Shown piece by piece: positions 53,047 through 62,227 of a DNA stretch of 64,000 bases. Source of the DNA: Lysinibacillus odysseyi (lineage in GTDB: Bacteria; Bacillota; Bacilli; Bacillales_A; Planococcaceae); the NCBI GenBank assembly GCA_014595895.1, contig JABUKB010000001.1, positions 744,001-808,000 of the forward strand, written 5' to 3'. The stretch's first letter is position 1; the number at the start of each line of letters is the position of its first letter. The position numbers and the translations under genes are program-made. The notes under the pieces were generated by a model that worked only from the letters and a program-made list of their open reading frames with translations, was not told the origin of the DNA and made no database searches.

Positions 53047-53418
53047 TTATAGAGTTGTTACATTATCGAACGGAACCCGTTCTCCATCAATATGTACTTC
53101 AACTGCTTTATGGTTTGAATCTATTGTTAATTTATAAACGTATTGCTTAGCCTCATTATTTTTTTCAAGTTCGTGCTCTAATTTAATGATTAGTGTATCA
53201 TCTATAGTTTCTAAATCTGATGTTACAGAACCTTTAGATTGATAAACAACATAAAATGTTTTTTCATTTTCGTTAATCATTTGCAGTGTAGAATCGGTAT
53301 CAATTTTATACTGTAAATTTGTAGGTATAACTTCAATCTCACTAATGCTCAATTCTGAAGAGTTACAAGCTGCTAATAATAATACTGAAAATAATAGTGT
53401 GCCAAATAGTTTTTTCAA
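53047..53418 (-). CDS. small lipoprotein, unknown
   Basis: 123 residues. MKKLFGTLLFSVLLLAAC with Cys18 is a textbook lipobox signal. The mature part is beta-rich and ends VHIDGERVPFDNV. Not recognised. SD AGGAG. Same orientation as its two neighbours. Confidence 0.8.
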   Translation of the reverse strand: MKKLFGTLLFSVLLLAACNSSELSISEIEVIPTNLQYKIDTDSTLQMINENEKTFYVVYQSKGSVTSDLETIDDTLIIKLEHELEKNNEAKQYVYKLTIDSNHKAVEVHIDGERVPFDNVTTL

Positions 53419-53547
53419 TATGTATTTCTCCTATCTTTTTATTTAAAATGTTATGAGCATAGTTCAACAAGTCCCCAAAAAACCCTTTATACTGAAAATC
53501 ACGGTTCCTTATCTCACATGGATTAATTAGAAATTTGATCAAAAATA

Positions 53548-54261
53548 TTAACTAATTCCGCCATATTTATCACAGTAAAATTCCAATGCCATTGCATGTG
53601 TAGAAATAATGCCGCTTTGCGAGTATTGTCCCGCTACTTCAATGACATATGTAGTCACGCTGTCAATTAGAAAATCGCTATATCCTACTTGAGTCCAACT
53701 TCCATCACCATTCGCTGCTTCTGAAGAAATAGAATGAAATACTGAAAATACCTGTCTTCCCTCTGGGGGAGTAAAGTCTAATTGGGTGTCAAAAGAGCCA
53801 TTAAATATAATATTTGCTTCTTTTGAGCCTATTTGTAACTTTGCTGTCTTGGGTACTGACATCGGATGATAACTTTGGCTATTTTCTAGTACAGCAATTG
53901 ACATGTTGGCTCTCTCTTTTGCCAGCTTTTCAAAGTCCTCTACTTCAATCCAATATGCATCGAGGTATTCCGTTATAGGCTCCAACTCTAGTTCGAAGTT
54001 TTCGTTGTATTGTGCATTTATTTTTTCTAAAATAGCTACGTATTTTTGATAATATTCCTCTTTTTGCTCTTGCGTTAAGTTCAAGGGAATCGGTGCTGTT
54101 TCTTCTGTTTTTATAGTATTATCCTCATTGTTCGTTACTATTGTTTGTTCAGTAATCGCTGGTTCTGTTTTCGCTTCTTTGTTATTGACCTGATTATCAG
54201 TGCAACCTGATAAAACAAATGTCCCTAGTAAAATGCTTATATAAACATATTTTTTCAACAT
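53548..54261 (-). CDS. lipoprotein, unknown
   Basis: About 237 residues. Signal with lipobox LSGC, then a Thr/Glu/Asn-rich linker (about 25-60) and a globular domain with YYQKYVAILEKINAQYNENF and DGSWTQVGYSDFLIDSVTTY. No family recognised. The frame reaches GTG 54267, but GGGGTGGGA is too close to it; ATG 54261 or the next TTG are likelier starts. Confidence 0.78.
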   Translation of the reverse strand: MLKKYVYISILLGTFVLSGCTDNQVNNKEAKTEPAITEQTIVTNNEDNTIKTEETAPIPLNLTQEQKEEYYQKYVAILEKINAQYNENFELELEPITEYLDAYWIEVEDFEKLAKERANMSIAVLENSQSYHPMSVPKTAKLQIGSKEANIIFNGSFDTQLDFTPPEGRQVFSVFHSISSEAANGDGSWTQVGYSDFLIDSVTTYVIEVAGQYSQSGIISTHAMALEFYCDKYGGIS

Positions 54262-54384
54262 TCCCACCCCATTAAACGTTATGAAAAAGCTAATTTAATA
54301 ATAACATAAATGGATTTTATTGGTTGATAAGGGCTTTAAGTTTCCATAGCATGGTTTAGGTACATACTGTTCATAAGCAGACGG

Positions 54385-54414
54385 ATCAGCCTCATTCAAT
54401 TGAACGAGGCTGAT
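54385..54414. repeat. 30-bp near-perfect palindrome between divergent genes
   Basis: ATCAGCCTC-A-TTCAATTGAA-C-GAGGCTGAT, with a single mismatch pair. It has no T run on either strand, so it could be an operator or a structured leader rather than a terminator. Confidence 0.6.
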
Positions 54415-54551
54415 TGATTCCCTGTCTTTCATTGGGGAATCTTATTTAGTTTTAATTAAAATGCATTATGGAAAAAATTTTAAACACTATCTTGCATTGC
54501 ACTATACTGTAATGTAAGGTAGTTGTAACGAGAGTATGGAGGTGAACAACC

Positions 54552-54878
54552 TTGTCCACGACTAGTCAAATGTTAAAGGGGCTATTAGAAGGCAGTTTAC
54601 TGGCATTAATAGCAAAAGGAGAAACCTACGGGTATGAAATTATCGAGAAATTGAAGGAGCATCATTTTGCAGTTGTAAGCGAAGGAAGTATTTATCCTGT
54701 ATTAATGCGGTTGCAAAAAAACAACTTTGTAACGTCTGTCCAAAGAAAATCGCCAAGTGGGCCGAAAAGGAAATATTATTCGATTACGAAAGAAGGAGAA
54801 GAAGAACTGGAAAGGTTTAAACAACATTGGAATAAGGTTTCATCTGGAGTATCTTCACTATTAGAAGAGGAGGAGTAA
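54552..54878 (+). CDS. PadR-family transcriptional regulator
   Basis: 108 residues, TTG start 7 bases after GGAGGTG. A winged helix: LLEGSLLALIAKGETYGYEI, then SEGSIYPVLMRLQKNNFV, where the recognition helix lies; short C-terminal dimer helix. PadR proteins repress until a ligand or envelope signal appears. The next gene, 4 bases downstream, encodes a membrane sensor-like partner, the usual PadR/HAAS arrangement. TATACT at 54503-54508 may be its -10. Confidence 0.9.
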   Translation: MSTTSQMLKGLLEGSLLALIAKGETYGYEIIEKLKEHHFAVVSEGSIYPVLMRLQKNNFVTSVQRKSPSGPKRKYYSITKEGEEELERFKQHWNKVSSGVSSLLEEEE

Positions 54879-54882
54879 TGAA

Positions 54883-55635
54883 ATGTTATCAAAACAGGCA
54901 AACCAATTTCTCATTGAGTTAAAAATGTACTTGATATCAAAAGGGAAAAATGATCAAGAAATTCATGGAGTGATTAATGAATTAAGCGACCATTTGCTTC
55001 AAGCAGAGGCAGCAGGGAAGAATATTGAGGATATTGTTGGGGATTCTCCGCGTGCCTATATGAAAAGTATTGGCCAGGAAATGGGATTTGATATAAGACA
55101 GTTCCTAATTTTAACACCCATGACTGCTTTACTATTAATGGCATATATTTGTTTTGCCCCTGCGATTCTGGGTGAGTTTTCATTATCTAAATTGGGAGTG
55201 CTCGGAGCCATTGCGGGGGCAGTTCTTTCTATCATCCTATATGGATTTTTATTAGTAAGAGTGCTGCCAAAAATGTTCTATTCTAAATGGTTTTATATAG
55301 TTATTGGACTAACTTATATGCTTTTGATAGGATTCTTCGTATTTGTAAATTTATTTGATAAAGAACCATTTTTTATAGCGACTCCATTACAAAGTAATAT
55401 CGTTCTATTGGGATGTATTCTTGTCTTTATTACTTGGGCAATCTATTCAAAAACTTGGATTTCAATTATTATTCCGATTTTCATATCATTTGGACCAATA
55501 GCTGGTCGATTCATTCCTGAACATATTAATGAGGATCCGTTTTATATCACCCTAGCCATCATATTTGGGATTCTTGGTCTGGTAATCCTATTTTATTTCC
55601 TGTTCAAAAACGAAAAAGAGAAATCTATATCTTAA
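54883..55635 (+). CDS. HAAS/DUF1700-type membrane protein
   Basis: 250 residues. Cytoplasmic helical N-terminus (MLSKQANQFLIELKMYLISK to residue 70; SDHLLQAEAAGKNIEDIVGD is the HAAS-like part) followed by six or so membrane helices (about 75-245). In PadR-linked pairs the membrane protein is the regulated and regulating partner. The ligand is unknown. Confidence 0.82.
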   Translation: MLSKQANQFLIELKMYLISKGKNDQEIHGVINELSDHLLQAEAAGKNIEDIVGDSPRAYMKSIGQEMGFDIRQFLILTPMTALLLMAYICFAPAILGEFSLSKLGVLGAIAGAVLSIILYGFLLVRVLPKMFYSKWFYIVIGLTYMLLIGFFVFVNLFDKEPFFIATPLQSNIVLLGCILVFITWAIYSKTWISIIIPIFISFGPIAGRFIPEHINEDPFYITLAIIFGILGLVILFYFLFKNEKEKSIS

Positions 55636-55681
55636 TACTGTTTAATAGGGAATTCTGCAATCAAATATTTGTTTTTAAAAA

Positions 55682-55699
55682 ATTGACGGAATAGTCAAT
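55682..55699 (+). promoter_or_regulatory. inverted repeat upstream of the SDR gene
   Basis: ATTGAC-N6-GTCAAT, perfect, 19 bases before the SDR start. A plausible TetR/MarR-type operator; the regulator is not evident. Confidence 0.35.
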
Positions 55700-55718
55700 G
55701 TTTATTAGGGGGGAAAGC

Positions 55719-56495
55719 ATGTTTTCATTAGCAGGAAAAGTCGCGATAATAACAGGGGGAGGATCAGGTATTGGTCTTGCCACAGTAAGAAGATTTCATG
55801 AAGCAGGTGCAAAAGTAGTCATTGCAGATGTAACAGATCAAACAAAATTAGCACAGGAACTAAATGGACTGTATGTTCAAACGGACGTTGCCGCGGAAGA
55901 AGAAGTTAAGAATCTGATGAAGAGGACATATGAAGAGTTCGGAAACATCGATATTTTGATTAATAATGCAGGAATCATGACAGAAGCGCCAATCATTGAA
56001 ACTACTAAAGAGGATATGATGCAAAATTTTCAGGTCAATACACTTGGTGTACTGTATGGGATGAAACATGCTATCAAGTATATGAAAAAGGGTGGGGCTA
56101 TTGTAAATACTGCTTCTACTGCAGGAGTTCGCGGCGTGCCGAATTATGCAGCATATGCTGCATCAAAATGGGCCATTATTGGCATCACTAAGGTTGCCGC
56201 TCTGGAATTTGGTCCAAACAATGTTCGGGTAAATTGTGTATGTCCTTCATCCGTTGAAACACCTTTGCTAGCTAGCCAAGAAGGAGGAGAACTGGAGAAA
56301 TTAATTGTGAGTACAGGAGCTCCCCTAGGCAAAATAAGCAAGCCTGAGGATGTAGCATCTTTAATTCATTTTCTCGTTGCGGATGATTGCCCAATGGTTT
56401 CTGGTCAAGCGATTAACATTGACGGAGGTTCAACAGCAGGACATAGCATTGCAATGATGGAGGCAGTATTTCAAGGCGTAGTAAATAAATTATAG
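55719..56495 (+). CDS. short-chain dehydrogenase
   Basis: 258 residues from ATG 55719 (SD AGGGGGGAA; the frame extends to 55698). TGGGSGIG binds NAD; NNAG and catalytic YAASK (Tyr and Lys) with preceding Ser are present; MVSGQAINIDGGS closes the fold. A classical SDR oxidising an alcohol or 3-hydroxy compound; substrate unknown. A hairpin follows at 56592. Confidence 0.88.
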   Translation: MFSLAGKVAIITGGGSGIGLATVRRFHEAGAKVVIADVTDQTKLAQELNGLYVQTDVAAEEEVKNLMKRTYEEFGNIDILINNAGIMTEAPIIETTKEDMMQNFQVNTLGVLYGMKHAIKYMKKGGAIVNTASTAGVRGVPNYAAYAASKWAIIGITKVAALEFGPNNVRVNCVCPSSVETPLLASQEGGELEKLIVSTGAPLGKISKPEDVASLIHFLVADDCPMVSGQAINIDGGSTAGHSIAMMEAVFQGVVNKL

Positions 56496-56591
56496 AGTAG
56501 AGACTGTATAATTATTTTATTTAAACTAAGCTGTATTGCAATTATACTTATAGGATTTTATGAGAGTTCAGTATTAGTTATTCGATTAAAG

Positions 56592-56625
56592 GGCGCTCTT
56601 CTGAGAGAAGGAGAGCGTCTTTCTT
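56592..56625 (+). terminator. terminator after the SDR gene
   Basis: GGCGCTCT pairs with AGAGCGTC and the stem continues inward, then T-rich. Confidence 0.6.
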
Positions 56626-56762
56626 CATGAAACGTGTCATATTGCGGAGGAACGTTAATAAGTATTTATATATAATACAAACGAGATTGTAAAGGATTAC
56701 ACTTAAACTAATGGGTAGGTTACTTAAGAAGAAAGTAAAATACTAAGGTGCGATGCTAGATA

Positions 56763-56788
56763 CTTAAGAGACATTATCGTCTCTTAAG
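56763..56788 (-). terminator. palindrome overlapping the HTH gene stop
   Basis: CTTAAGAGAC-ATTATC-GTCTCTTAAG, perfect 10-bp stem that covers the stop codon at 56784-56786. There is no T run, so termination is uncertain. Confidence 0.4.
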
Positions 56789-57329
56789 CATCCGGGATAA
56801 TTGTAATAGCGACTGTTCGAACTGGAGTGTCTTGTTCATTATTTTCACTTGTTTTATGGTAATACTTATTAATTAATTCGTTTAATTCATTTTGAAATTC
56901 CTTAAATTTCTCATCATCTAATGTTAACGCTGCTAAAGAAAAAGTAGCACTATCCTCTGAATTGTTCTGCTCTTCTAATTTTTCAAGATAATTTTGATAT
57001 TGATATAAAAGTGATAAATGGTAGTAAGTAACATAATCAAGTTTCCGCTGTTGCGATGCTTTTTTCCATTCCTCCGCACCGATTCTAGCCCCATCTTCTT
57101 TTAAAGCATAATATTTTTCAGAAACTGATTTCACTTTTTTTTCTTTAATAACGTGAATAATTCCAGAATCCATCATAATTTGTAACTGTCTATACAAAGT
57201 TGCTTGGGGTACATCTTTAATGATTTTGACCATTTCTAAAGGTGTTAATCCATTTTCTTTATTTTTCATTAATGATTGGCAAATTTTCATTCTGACTGGA
57301 TGTATTAAAACATCAATTTTATCGACCAT
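56784..57329 (-). CDS. ArsR-like winged-helix regulator
   Basis: 181 residues. N-terminal HTH: VLIHPVRMKICQSLMKNKEN and PQATLYRQLQIMMDSGIIHV, followed by a helical and acidic C-terminal domain (about 90-170). It is divergent from the beta-lactamase-like gene, with 204 bases between them containing two Fur-like palindromes, so it probably controls that gene. No metal-binding Cys cluster is visible. Confidence 0.85.
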   Translation of the reverse strand: MVDKIDVLIHPVRMKICQSLMKNKENGLTPLEMVKIIKDVPQATLYRQLQIMMDSGIIHVIKEKKVKSVSEKYYALKEDGARIGAEEWKKASQQRKLDYVTYYHLSLLYQYQNYLEKLEEQNNSEDSATFSLAALTLDDEKFKEFQNELNELINKYYHKTSENNEQDTPVRTVAITIIPDA

Positions 57330-57375
57330 AATTATCCCCTCTTATTCATCTGATTTTCATTCCTATTATAAATAA

Positions 57376-57431
57376 TGAGAATAGTTATTGCAATTACCTA
57401 ATTATTACCTTATCATTATCGATAATGATAA
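57376..57431. promoter_or_regulatory. two Fur-box-like sites between divergent genes
   Basis: A perfect 22-bp palindrome TTATCATTATC-GATAATGATAA (57410-57431) consists of GATAAT-type repeats as in Fur boxes. A second, weaker site TGAGAAT-A-GTTATTG lies at 57376-57390. They lie between the HTH gene and the serine hydrolase gene. Confidence 0.55.
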
Positions 57432-57533
57432 TGAGTTTTAGTTTGCAAAGGTAAATGCCCTTAAAGTTATTAATTTTATAGCTTTTATCTAAGACAAATC
57501 TAAGACGAATACTTTAAAAGAGGAGATACGAAA

Positions 57534-59468
57534 ATGATAAGAAGAATAGGATTGATATTAACGATTAGTATTATTTTCTTGACTGTTTTTGGATTAAGTA
57601 CAAAACTTAGTTTTGCAATGGAATTAAAGAAAATTAACGGGGAAACACCTTCGGGTATTCCATTTAATGAGATGGAAGAAAAGGTAGATCAATATGTAGC
57701 GCAGTATTTAGACAAAACAACACCAGGGGCTGCAATTGTAGTTGTGAAAGATGGTCAAGTTATTCTTTCAAAAGGCTATGGATATGCGGATATTGAAAAG
57801 CAAATTCCAGTTGATCCATCAAAGACCGTTTTTGAATGGGGATCCATAAGTAAATTATTCACTTGGACATCTGCAATGCAATTAGTTGAACAAGGTAAAC
57901 TCGATTTAGATGAGGACATTAAAACATATCTACCTTCTGACTTTGCAAAAAAACTTGATTTCCAACAAACTGTTACAATGAGAGATCTTATGAATCATGC
58001 TGCTGGATTTGGAGACTACGCCTTTAATACAATTGCTTTTTCAAAAGAGAGATTATTCCTCCTTGAAGAAGCGTTACTACTTGATAAATCTAAACAGTAT
58101 TATAAAGTGGGAACAGCTAGCTCGTATAGTAACTATGGAGCATCTCTTGCTGGTTATGTAGTGGAATGTATAAGTAAACAACCATTTCATGATTATGAAC
58201 GGGAACATTTATTTAATGTGCTTGGGATGAATAATACAACGGGAAATCCAACATTTGACGATAATAAAAAACTTTTAGAAACAAAAGCAAAGGGATATTT
58301 ACCAAATCCAGATGGAGGTTTCTTACTTGGTAATTGGTCATATGTTTCTCATTATCCAGCAGGTTCGATAAACGGTACAGCTGAAGATTTAGCAAAATAC
58401 GCAATTGCAATAACTCCAGAAAAAGGTCAAAAGGTACCGCTATTTGATAACTCAGATGCATTAGAAACTATGTTTTCACCAAGTTACAGTTTAGAGGGAG
58501 AAATGGTTGGAACGGCACATGGTTTTTTTGAATATGTGGGAGAATACCGTACTCTTGGTCATGGAGGCAATACTGCAACATTTTCAAGTCAATTTGCGAT
58601 AGTACCCGAAGAAAGATTTGGAATTGTAATCCTTACAAATGCAACTGCTGAAATGGACATTCTATTTGGAGTACAAGAATTGTTGGTTGGTAAAAAGCAT
58701 ACAGAGAGTAAAGTTCCTTCCGAAAAACTACCTTCTTCAAAGGAAGTGGATGGAAAATATGTTCCATTTCAAAGACAAGAGGGGAATTTTTTAGAATTTG
58801 CAAATTATCAAAATTTATATACTGTTAGTGCAACGGACAAAAATGAAATCACAATGAGTATTGGGCAATATAAAGGTACTTATGTACAGACGAAACCATA
58901 TTTTTATGAACTTGTTAAAGAAAATTCCCTTATTTTTAGAAATGCGTATCCCATTTTACAATTCAAAATGGAAGAAGGCAAAGTGAAACAAATAATTGTA
59001 GGACATGGTATGGATTTATCTGAATTACCATCTGATCGAAAAATCCCGATTTTAATTGCTAGTGTTTTAGTATTATTAAGTACAACTCTGTATTTCTTAA
59101 TTTCACCACTGCTTTTACTCATTCTCAAATTTAAAAATAGAAAGAAACAGTTAGGATTAGAAAATAAAAAATTTAATTTCTATTATTCAATGTTAATATT
59201 ATGTGGTACAACAACCGTTTTAAACAATCTAATATGTATTGCTAGAATTATGATGAATAAATTCCGTACTTTTGCGGAGGTCAAACCTCATCTTTTACTG
59301 AATTATCCTTTACTCTTATGTACAGTTATTGCAGCCTTCTTCTCTATTAAATATATGAGAAAAATAGATATTTCCGGAAAACGCAAAGTATTGTATTTCA
59401 TTACAATTATTTCGTTAACTTTATTATTTGCATTGCTAATAGAATGGAATTTTTTTATTGTTGTATAA
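57534..59468 (+). CDS. beta-lactamase-like serine hydrolase with C-terminal membrane domain
   Basis: 644 residues. Signal peptide (1-28). A class C/PBP4*-type domain (about 50-390) has Ser104-x-x-Lys107 (GSISK), Tyr198-x-Asn200 (YSN) and the LGHGGNT triad motif. A beta-rich linker (about 395-490) and four membrane helices (about 505-640) follow. Such enzymes are D-aminopeptidases, esterases or FmtA-like wall-modifying proteins. The membrane tail is unusual and may export or sense. Its leader holds the Fur-like sites, so iron-dependent control is possible. SD AGAGGAG. Confidence 0.88.
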   Translation: MIRRIGLILTISIIFLTVFGLSTKLSFAMELKKINGETPSGIPFNEMEEKVDQYVAQYLDKTTPGAAIVVVKDGQVILSKGYGYADIEKQIPVDPSKTVFEWGSISKLFTWTSAMQLVEQGKLDLDEDIKTYLPSDFAKKLDFQQTVTMRDLMNHAAGFGDYAFNTIAFSKERLFLLEEALLLDKSKQYYKVGTASSYSNYGASLAGYVVECISKQPFHDYEREHLFNVLGMNNTTGNPTFDDNKKLLETKAKGYLPNPDGGFLLGNWSYVSHYPAGSINGTAEDLAKYAIAITPEKGQKVPLFDNSDALETMFSPSYSLEGEMVGTAHGFFEYVGEYRTLGHGGNTATFSSQFAIVPEERFGIVILTNATAEMDILFGVQELLVGKKHTESKVPSEKLPSSKEVDGKYVPFQRQEGNFLEFANYQNLYTVSATDKNEITMSIGQYKGTYVQTKPYFYELVKENSLIFRNAYPILQFKMEEGKVKQIIVGHGMDLSELPSDRKIPILIASVLVLLSTTLYFLISPLLLLILKFKNRKKQLGLENKKFNFYYSMLILCGTTTVLNNLICIARIMMNKFRTFAEVKPHLLLNYPLLLCTVIAAFFSIKYMRKIDISGKRKVLYFITIISLTLLFALLIEWNFFIVV

Positions 59469-59632
59469 ATAATTAGCTAACTAGGATTGCAGAGAAGTAA
59501 ATCTAAAATTACAGTTCCAATATTTTCATTAAAAAGCTAATAGTACTTTATGTAATTATTTTGTTCAGCTAACGGAGGCTTTAGTTTAACAAGCAAAAGG
59601 CAGTAACTACTATCTTGATATTTAACAATTGG

Positions 59633-59664
59633 GCGCTTTCCTTGAATAAGGAAAGTGCTTTTTC
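59633..59664 (+). terminator. terminator after the serine hydrolase
   Basis: GCGCTTTCCTT (59633-59643) pairs with AAGGAAAGTGC (59648-59658), then T5. It resembles the terminator at 48449. Confidence 0.85.
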
Positions 59665-59747
59665 CATTAAAGAACCATATTCTTTAATTAGTATGATCGG
59701 ACTTGTCTAGGGGAAAATAAACCTAAATGTAACTTGGGGCGATGTAA

Positions 59748-60311
59748 ATGAAAAAACGTATTAGATTTTTATTTTTATTGCTTATATTTAGTTTTTTACT
59801 ATTTTGTGTGGATGAAAAAGGTGACAGCGCTTTTGCCATTGAAATAGAAAGGTCACAACCTTATGAAAAAATCTATCCTGAAATCGGATATAAGACCGTT
59901 GAAGAAGCTGTTAGGGATTTTGAGGAACATTTTAAAAGGGAACTAAAATTACCTTCTAGAATTCCACCCATTAGCTTTACTCACCAATTCGGTAGATTTA
60001 GCAATTTAGAAGGAGACATGAATGATACTCTTGAAATTACATTTATAAGTGAGCAAGAATCACAACACCATTTTAAAATTGATATCCGACCAATTAAATA
60101 TAAACGCCAATTTAGCAACAAGCATATTTCGGGAGTCTTTAAACTAAATAACGGAAGCGATGCAAAGTATATGGAAAAACTAAGCCTGGGTTTTAATCAT
60201 TTAGTATTTGAACGAGATCATTGGCAATATATGTTGAGTATTGATAAAGATGTTTCCAATATAGTAACACCTGAAATCCTAGTGCAAATAGCCAATTCGA
60301 TTGATTTGTAA
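59748..60311 (+). CDS. exported protein, DUF4367-like
   Basis: 187 residues. Signal peptide of about 30 residues (MKKRIRFLFLLLIFSFLLFC), no lipobox spacing I trust. The mature part with EEAVRDFEEHFKRELKLPSR, then YMLSIDKDVSNIVTPEILVQ and a terminal IANSIDL, has the shape of the DUF4367 extracellular domain found on anti-sigma-like proteins. No sigma gene is nearby. Role unknown. Confidence 0.72.
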   Translation: MKKRIRFLFLLLIFSFLLFCVDEKGDSAFAIEIERSQPYEKIYPEIGYKTVEEAVRDFEEHFKRELKLPSRIPPISFTHQFGRFSNLEGDMNDTLEITFISEQESQHHFKIDIRPIKYKRQFSNKHISGVFKLNNGSDAKYMEKLSLGFNHLVFERDHWQYMLSIDKDVSNIVTPEILVQIANSIDL

Positions 60312-60410
60312 AGTTTTACTATTCGACAATCGGGCGCGATTCTGTAATAGGAATCAACGCAGGAGAAAAAAATGATTTGATCAAACTTAAAGAAACCCCC
60401 TATAAAGTGG

Positions 60411-60544
60411 AACTTCAATCAGTGGGGATTTTCCTCATCTCCCACTGATTGTTAGTTGAACCAATCGGGCTTTTACGGGTAGTTGATCTCCCGCCTATCC
60501 TTTTCGCTTTTCCTAAGCCTAGAGGCGGGTGTCTTACTACCCGT
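60411..60544 (+). ncRNA. multi-hairpin element, possible IS605-type or MITE remnant
   Basis: Hairpin 1: AACT-CAATCAGTGGG (60411-60426) with CCCACTGATTG-AGTT (60441-60457). Hairpin 2: ACGGGTAGT (60475-60483) with ACTACCCGT (60536-60544), enclosing CCCGCCT (60490-60496) with AGGCGGG (60523-60529). It is GC-rich in an AT-rich gap with no ORF. It looks like a structured RNA or the remains of a small transposable element. Nothing shows that it is expressed. Confidence 0.5.
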
Positions 60545-60569
60545 TAACGCGGGATAAAATAAGGAACGA

Positions 60570-60602
60570 GCTAGTGACTAAAATATAGTTACTAGCTTAT
60601 TT
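60570..60602 (+). terminator. terminator following the multi-hairpin element
   Basis: GCTAGTGACTA (60570-60580) pairs with TAGTTACTAGC (60586-60596), then T-rich. The remaining gap up to 60889 holds only AT-rich sequence and the SD of the next gene. Confidence 0.7.
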
Positions 60603-60889
60603 TTCGTGTGGAGGAGCTTTTTTCTTACTTGAACCAGTTTATTTTACAAGCTATAAAACAATTTTTAGGAATTTTAATGTCTGTTTATTTATTTTGCTTA
60701 CCCACAATTCATAATCCTTTTTAAGGCTATTACCTAGAAAGGATTACCAAGGAGAAAAGTGTTTTTGTTATGTTAAAATAACAATCGTGTAAGTTGCTAA
60801 GTTTTTAATTAAATTGATAGCGATTTTATATATTGTGAATCAGCTGGATTCATCAAAGTAACAAGATAAATACAACAGGAGGTTTTTTT

Positions 60890-61909
60890 TTGAAGAATTA
60901 TCATTTTGGAAAAAAATCAAGCATCATCGTTACTTTACTAATGCTGACTTTTTTCGTTGCAGCATGTAGCGATACTGCTGTGGAAAGTGAAGAACCAGAA
61001 GTAGAGCAAGAAGTAGAGCGAGAAAAAATTGAATTAAAGTTAGAGAGCATGGCATATGATCCTGCACAGGATGCGATGGTTGCTACGCTTTCAACGAACT
61101 TACCAGAGGGAACAGAAATGTCTGTTGCAGTTAGAGGCCCTAGTACATTATTGGATTTACGTACCGATGTAAAAATTACTGAAGATGAAGTAACAACTGT
61201 TTCATTTCCATTTGAAGATGTAGTGGATAAATATGAATTTGTCACTGGTCAATACGACGTAATCGCATATGTTGACATAAATGGCGATGATACATATGTA
61301 ATAGAGAACGAACACTTACTTCATGATCCTGTAATAGGTGGTAACTCCCCTGTGATGGCTGAAGAGTATGCGGGTATTGGTGATCATGTAGAAGTTACTC
61401 AATTTTTGGAAGACGAGCCTGTATATGATGAAGATTATAACTATCTTCGCTATGAATTAAAGATTGTTTCGGTAAATAAACTATCTGTCCAAAGTGTTCT
61501 TACAGATGAAGAAATTGCAGAAAAAAATGCCAAAGACCTAGCTGAAGCTGAGCAAGCATACGTGACAAAAATGCAAGAGCACGCGGGTAAAGTGCAAGAA
61601 CAATTTATTACATTTTCTGACGCATTCGCAAACCCGCAATTTGGTGATTTTGATTGGATGGTTGATCTATCGGTAGCCATTACGGAAATTTCAAGATTGA
61701 GTGAAGAACCATCTAGTTATGTTGCGCCGAAAAAATATATCGAAACCCACCAACTCTATTTAAAAGCTATGGACGATTATAAGACGGCGATGGATATTCT
61801 TCCTACAGCCTTAGATAATATGGATTCTACCCAAATAAATGAAGCTGCAAATTATATGGATAGGGCATTACAAAAGGTGAAAGAGGTACATGCAAAAATT
61901 GCAGAATAA
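60890..61909 (+). CDS. lipoprotein with helical C-terminus
   Basis: 339 residues, TTG start 7 bases after AGGAGG. Lipobox VAAC (Cys26) follows a good signal. The mature protein has an acidic stretch (about 30-48), a beta domain (about 50-140; LPEGTEMSVAVRGPSTLLDL) and a long helical region (about 205-339; AKDLAEAEQAYVTKMQEHAG). Not a recognised family; it may bind a ligand or partner on the cell surface. Confidence 0.82.
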   Translation: MKNYHFGKKSSIIVTLLMLTFFVAACSDTAVESEEPEVEQEVEREKIELKLESMAYDPAQDAMVATLSTNLPEGTEMSVAVRGPSTLLDLRTDVKITEDEVTTVSFPFEDVVDKYEFVTGQYDVIAYVDINGDDTYVIENEHLLHDPVIGGNSPVMAEEYAGIGDHVEVTQFLEDEPVYDEDYNYLRYELKIVSVNKLSVQSVLTDEEIAEKNAKDLAEAEQAYVTKMQEHAGKVQEQFITFSDAFANPQFGDFDWMVDLSVAITEISRLSEEPSSYVAPKKYIETHQLYLKAMDDYKTAMDILPTALDNMDSTQINEAANYMDRALQKVKEVHAKIAE

Positions 61910-62016
61910 GAGAATGAGATAGAGTGAGACAGTAGCATTCATATGAATTATGCAAAAAGGGTATTAAATCATATAATTATCAAGACTAAAAATTAAAAAA
62001 GATAAATAAACCGAAG

Positions 62017-62059
62017 GACAAAACATATTTTATATGACTAATATGTTTTGTCTTTTTTT
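62017..62059 (+). terminator. terminator of the helical lipoprotein gene
   Basis: GACAAAACATATT (62017-62029) pairs with AATATGTTTTGTC (62040-62052), then T7. Confidence 0.88.
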
Positions 62060-62227
62060 AAAATCAGCATAACTGATATTTGAATTAGAGGTATAAAAAT
62101 GTGATCAAACGAGGGTTTGATAGCGTTTTGTACTTGATTCAATATAGTTAAAATTTAAAAATGGTTTTTTATGGTAAAATGTGTTGAGAGATTAGAGTAA
62201 ACCTAATAATGAAAGGGGCAGCAAGTA

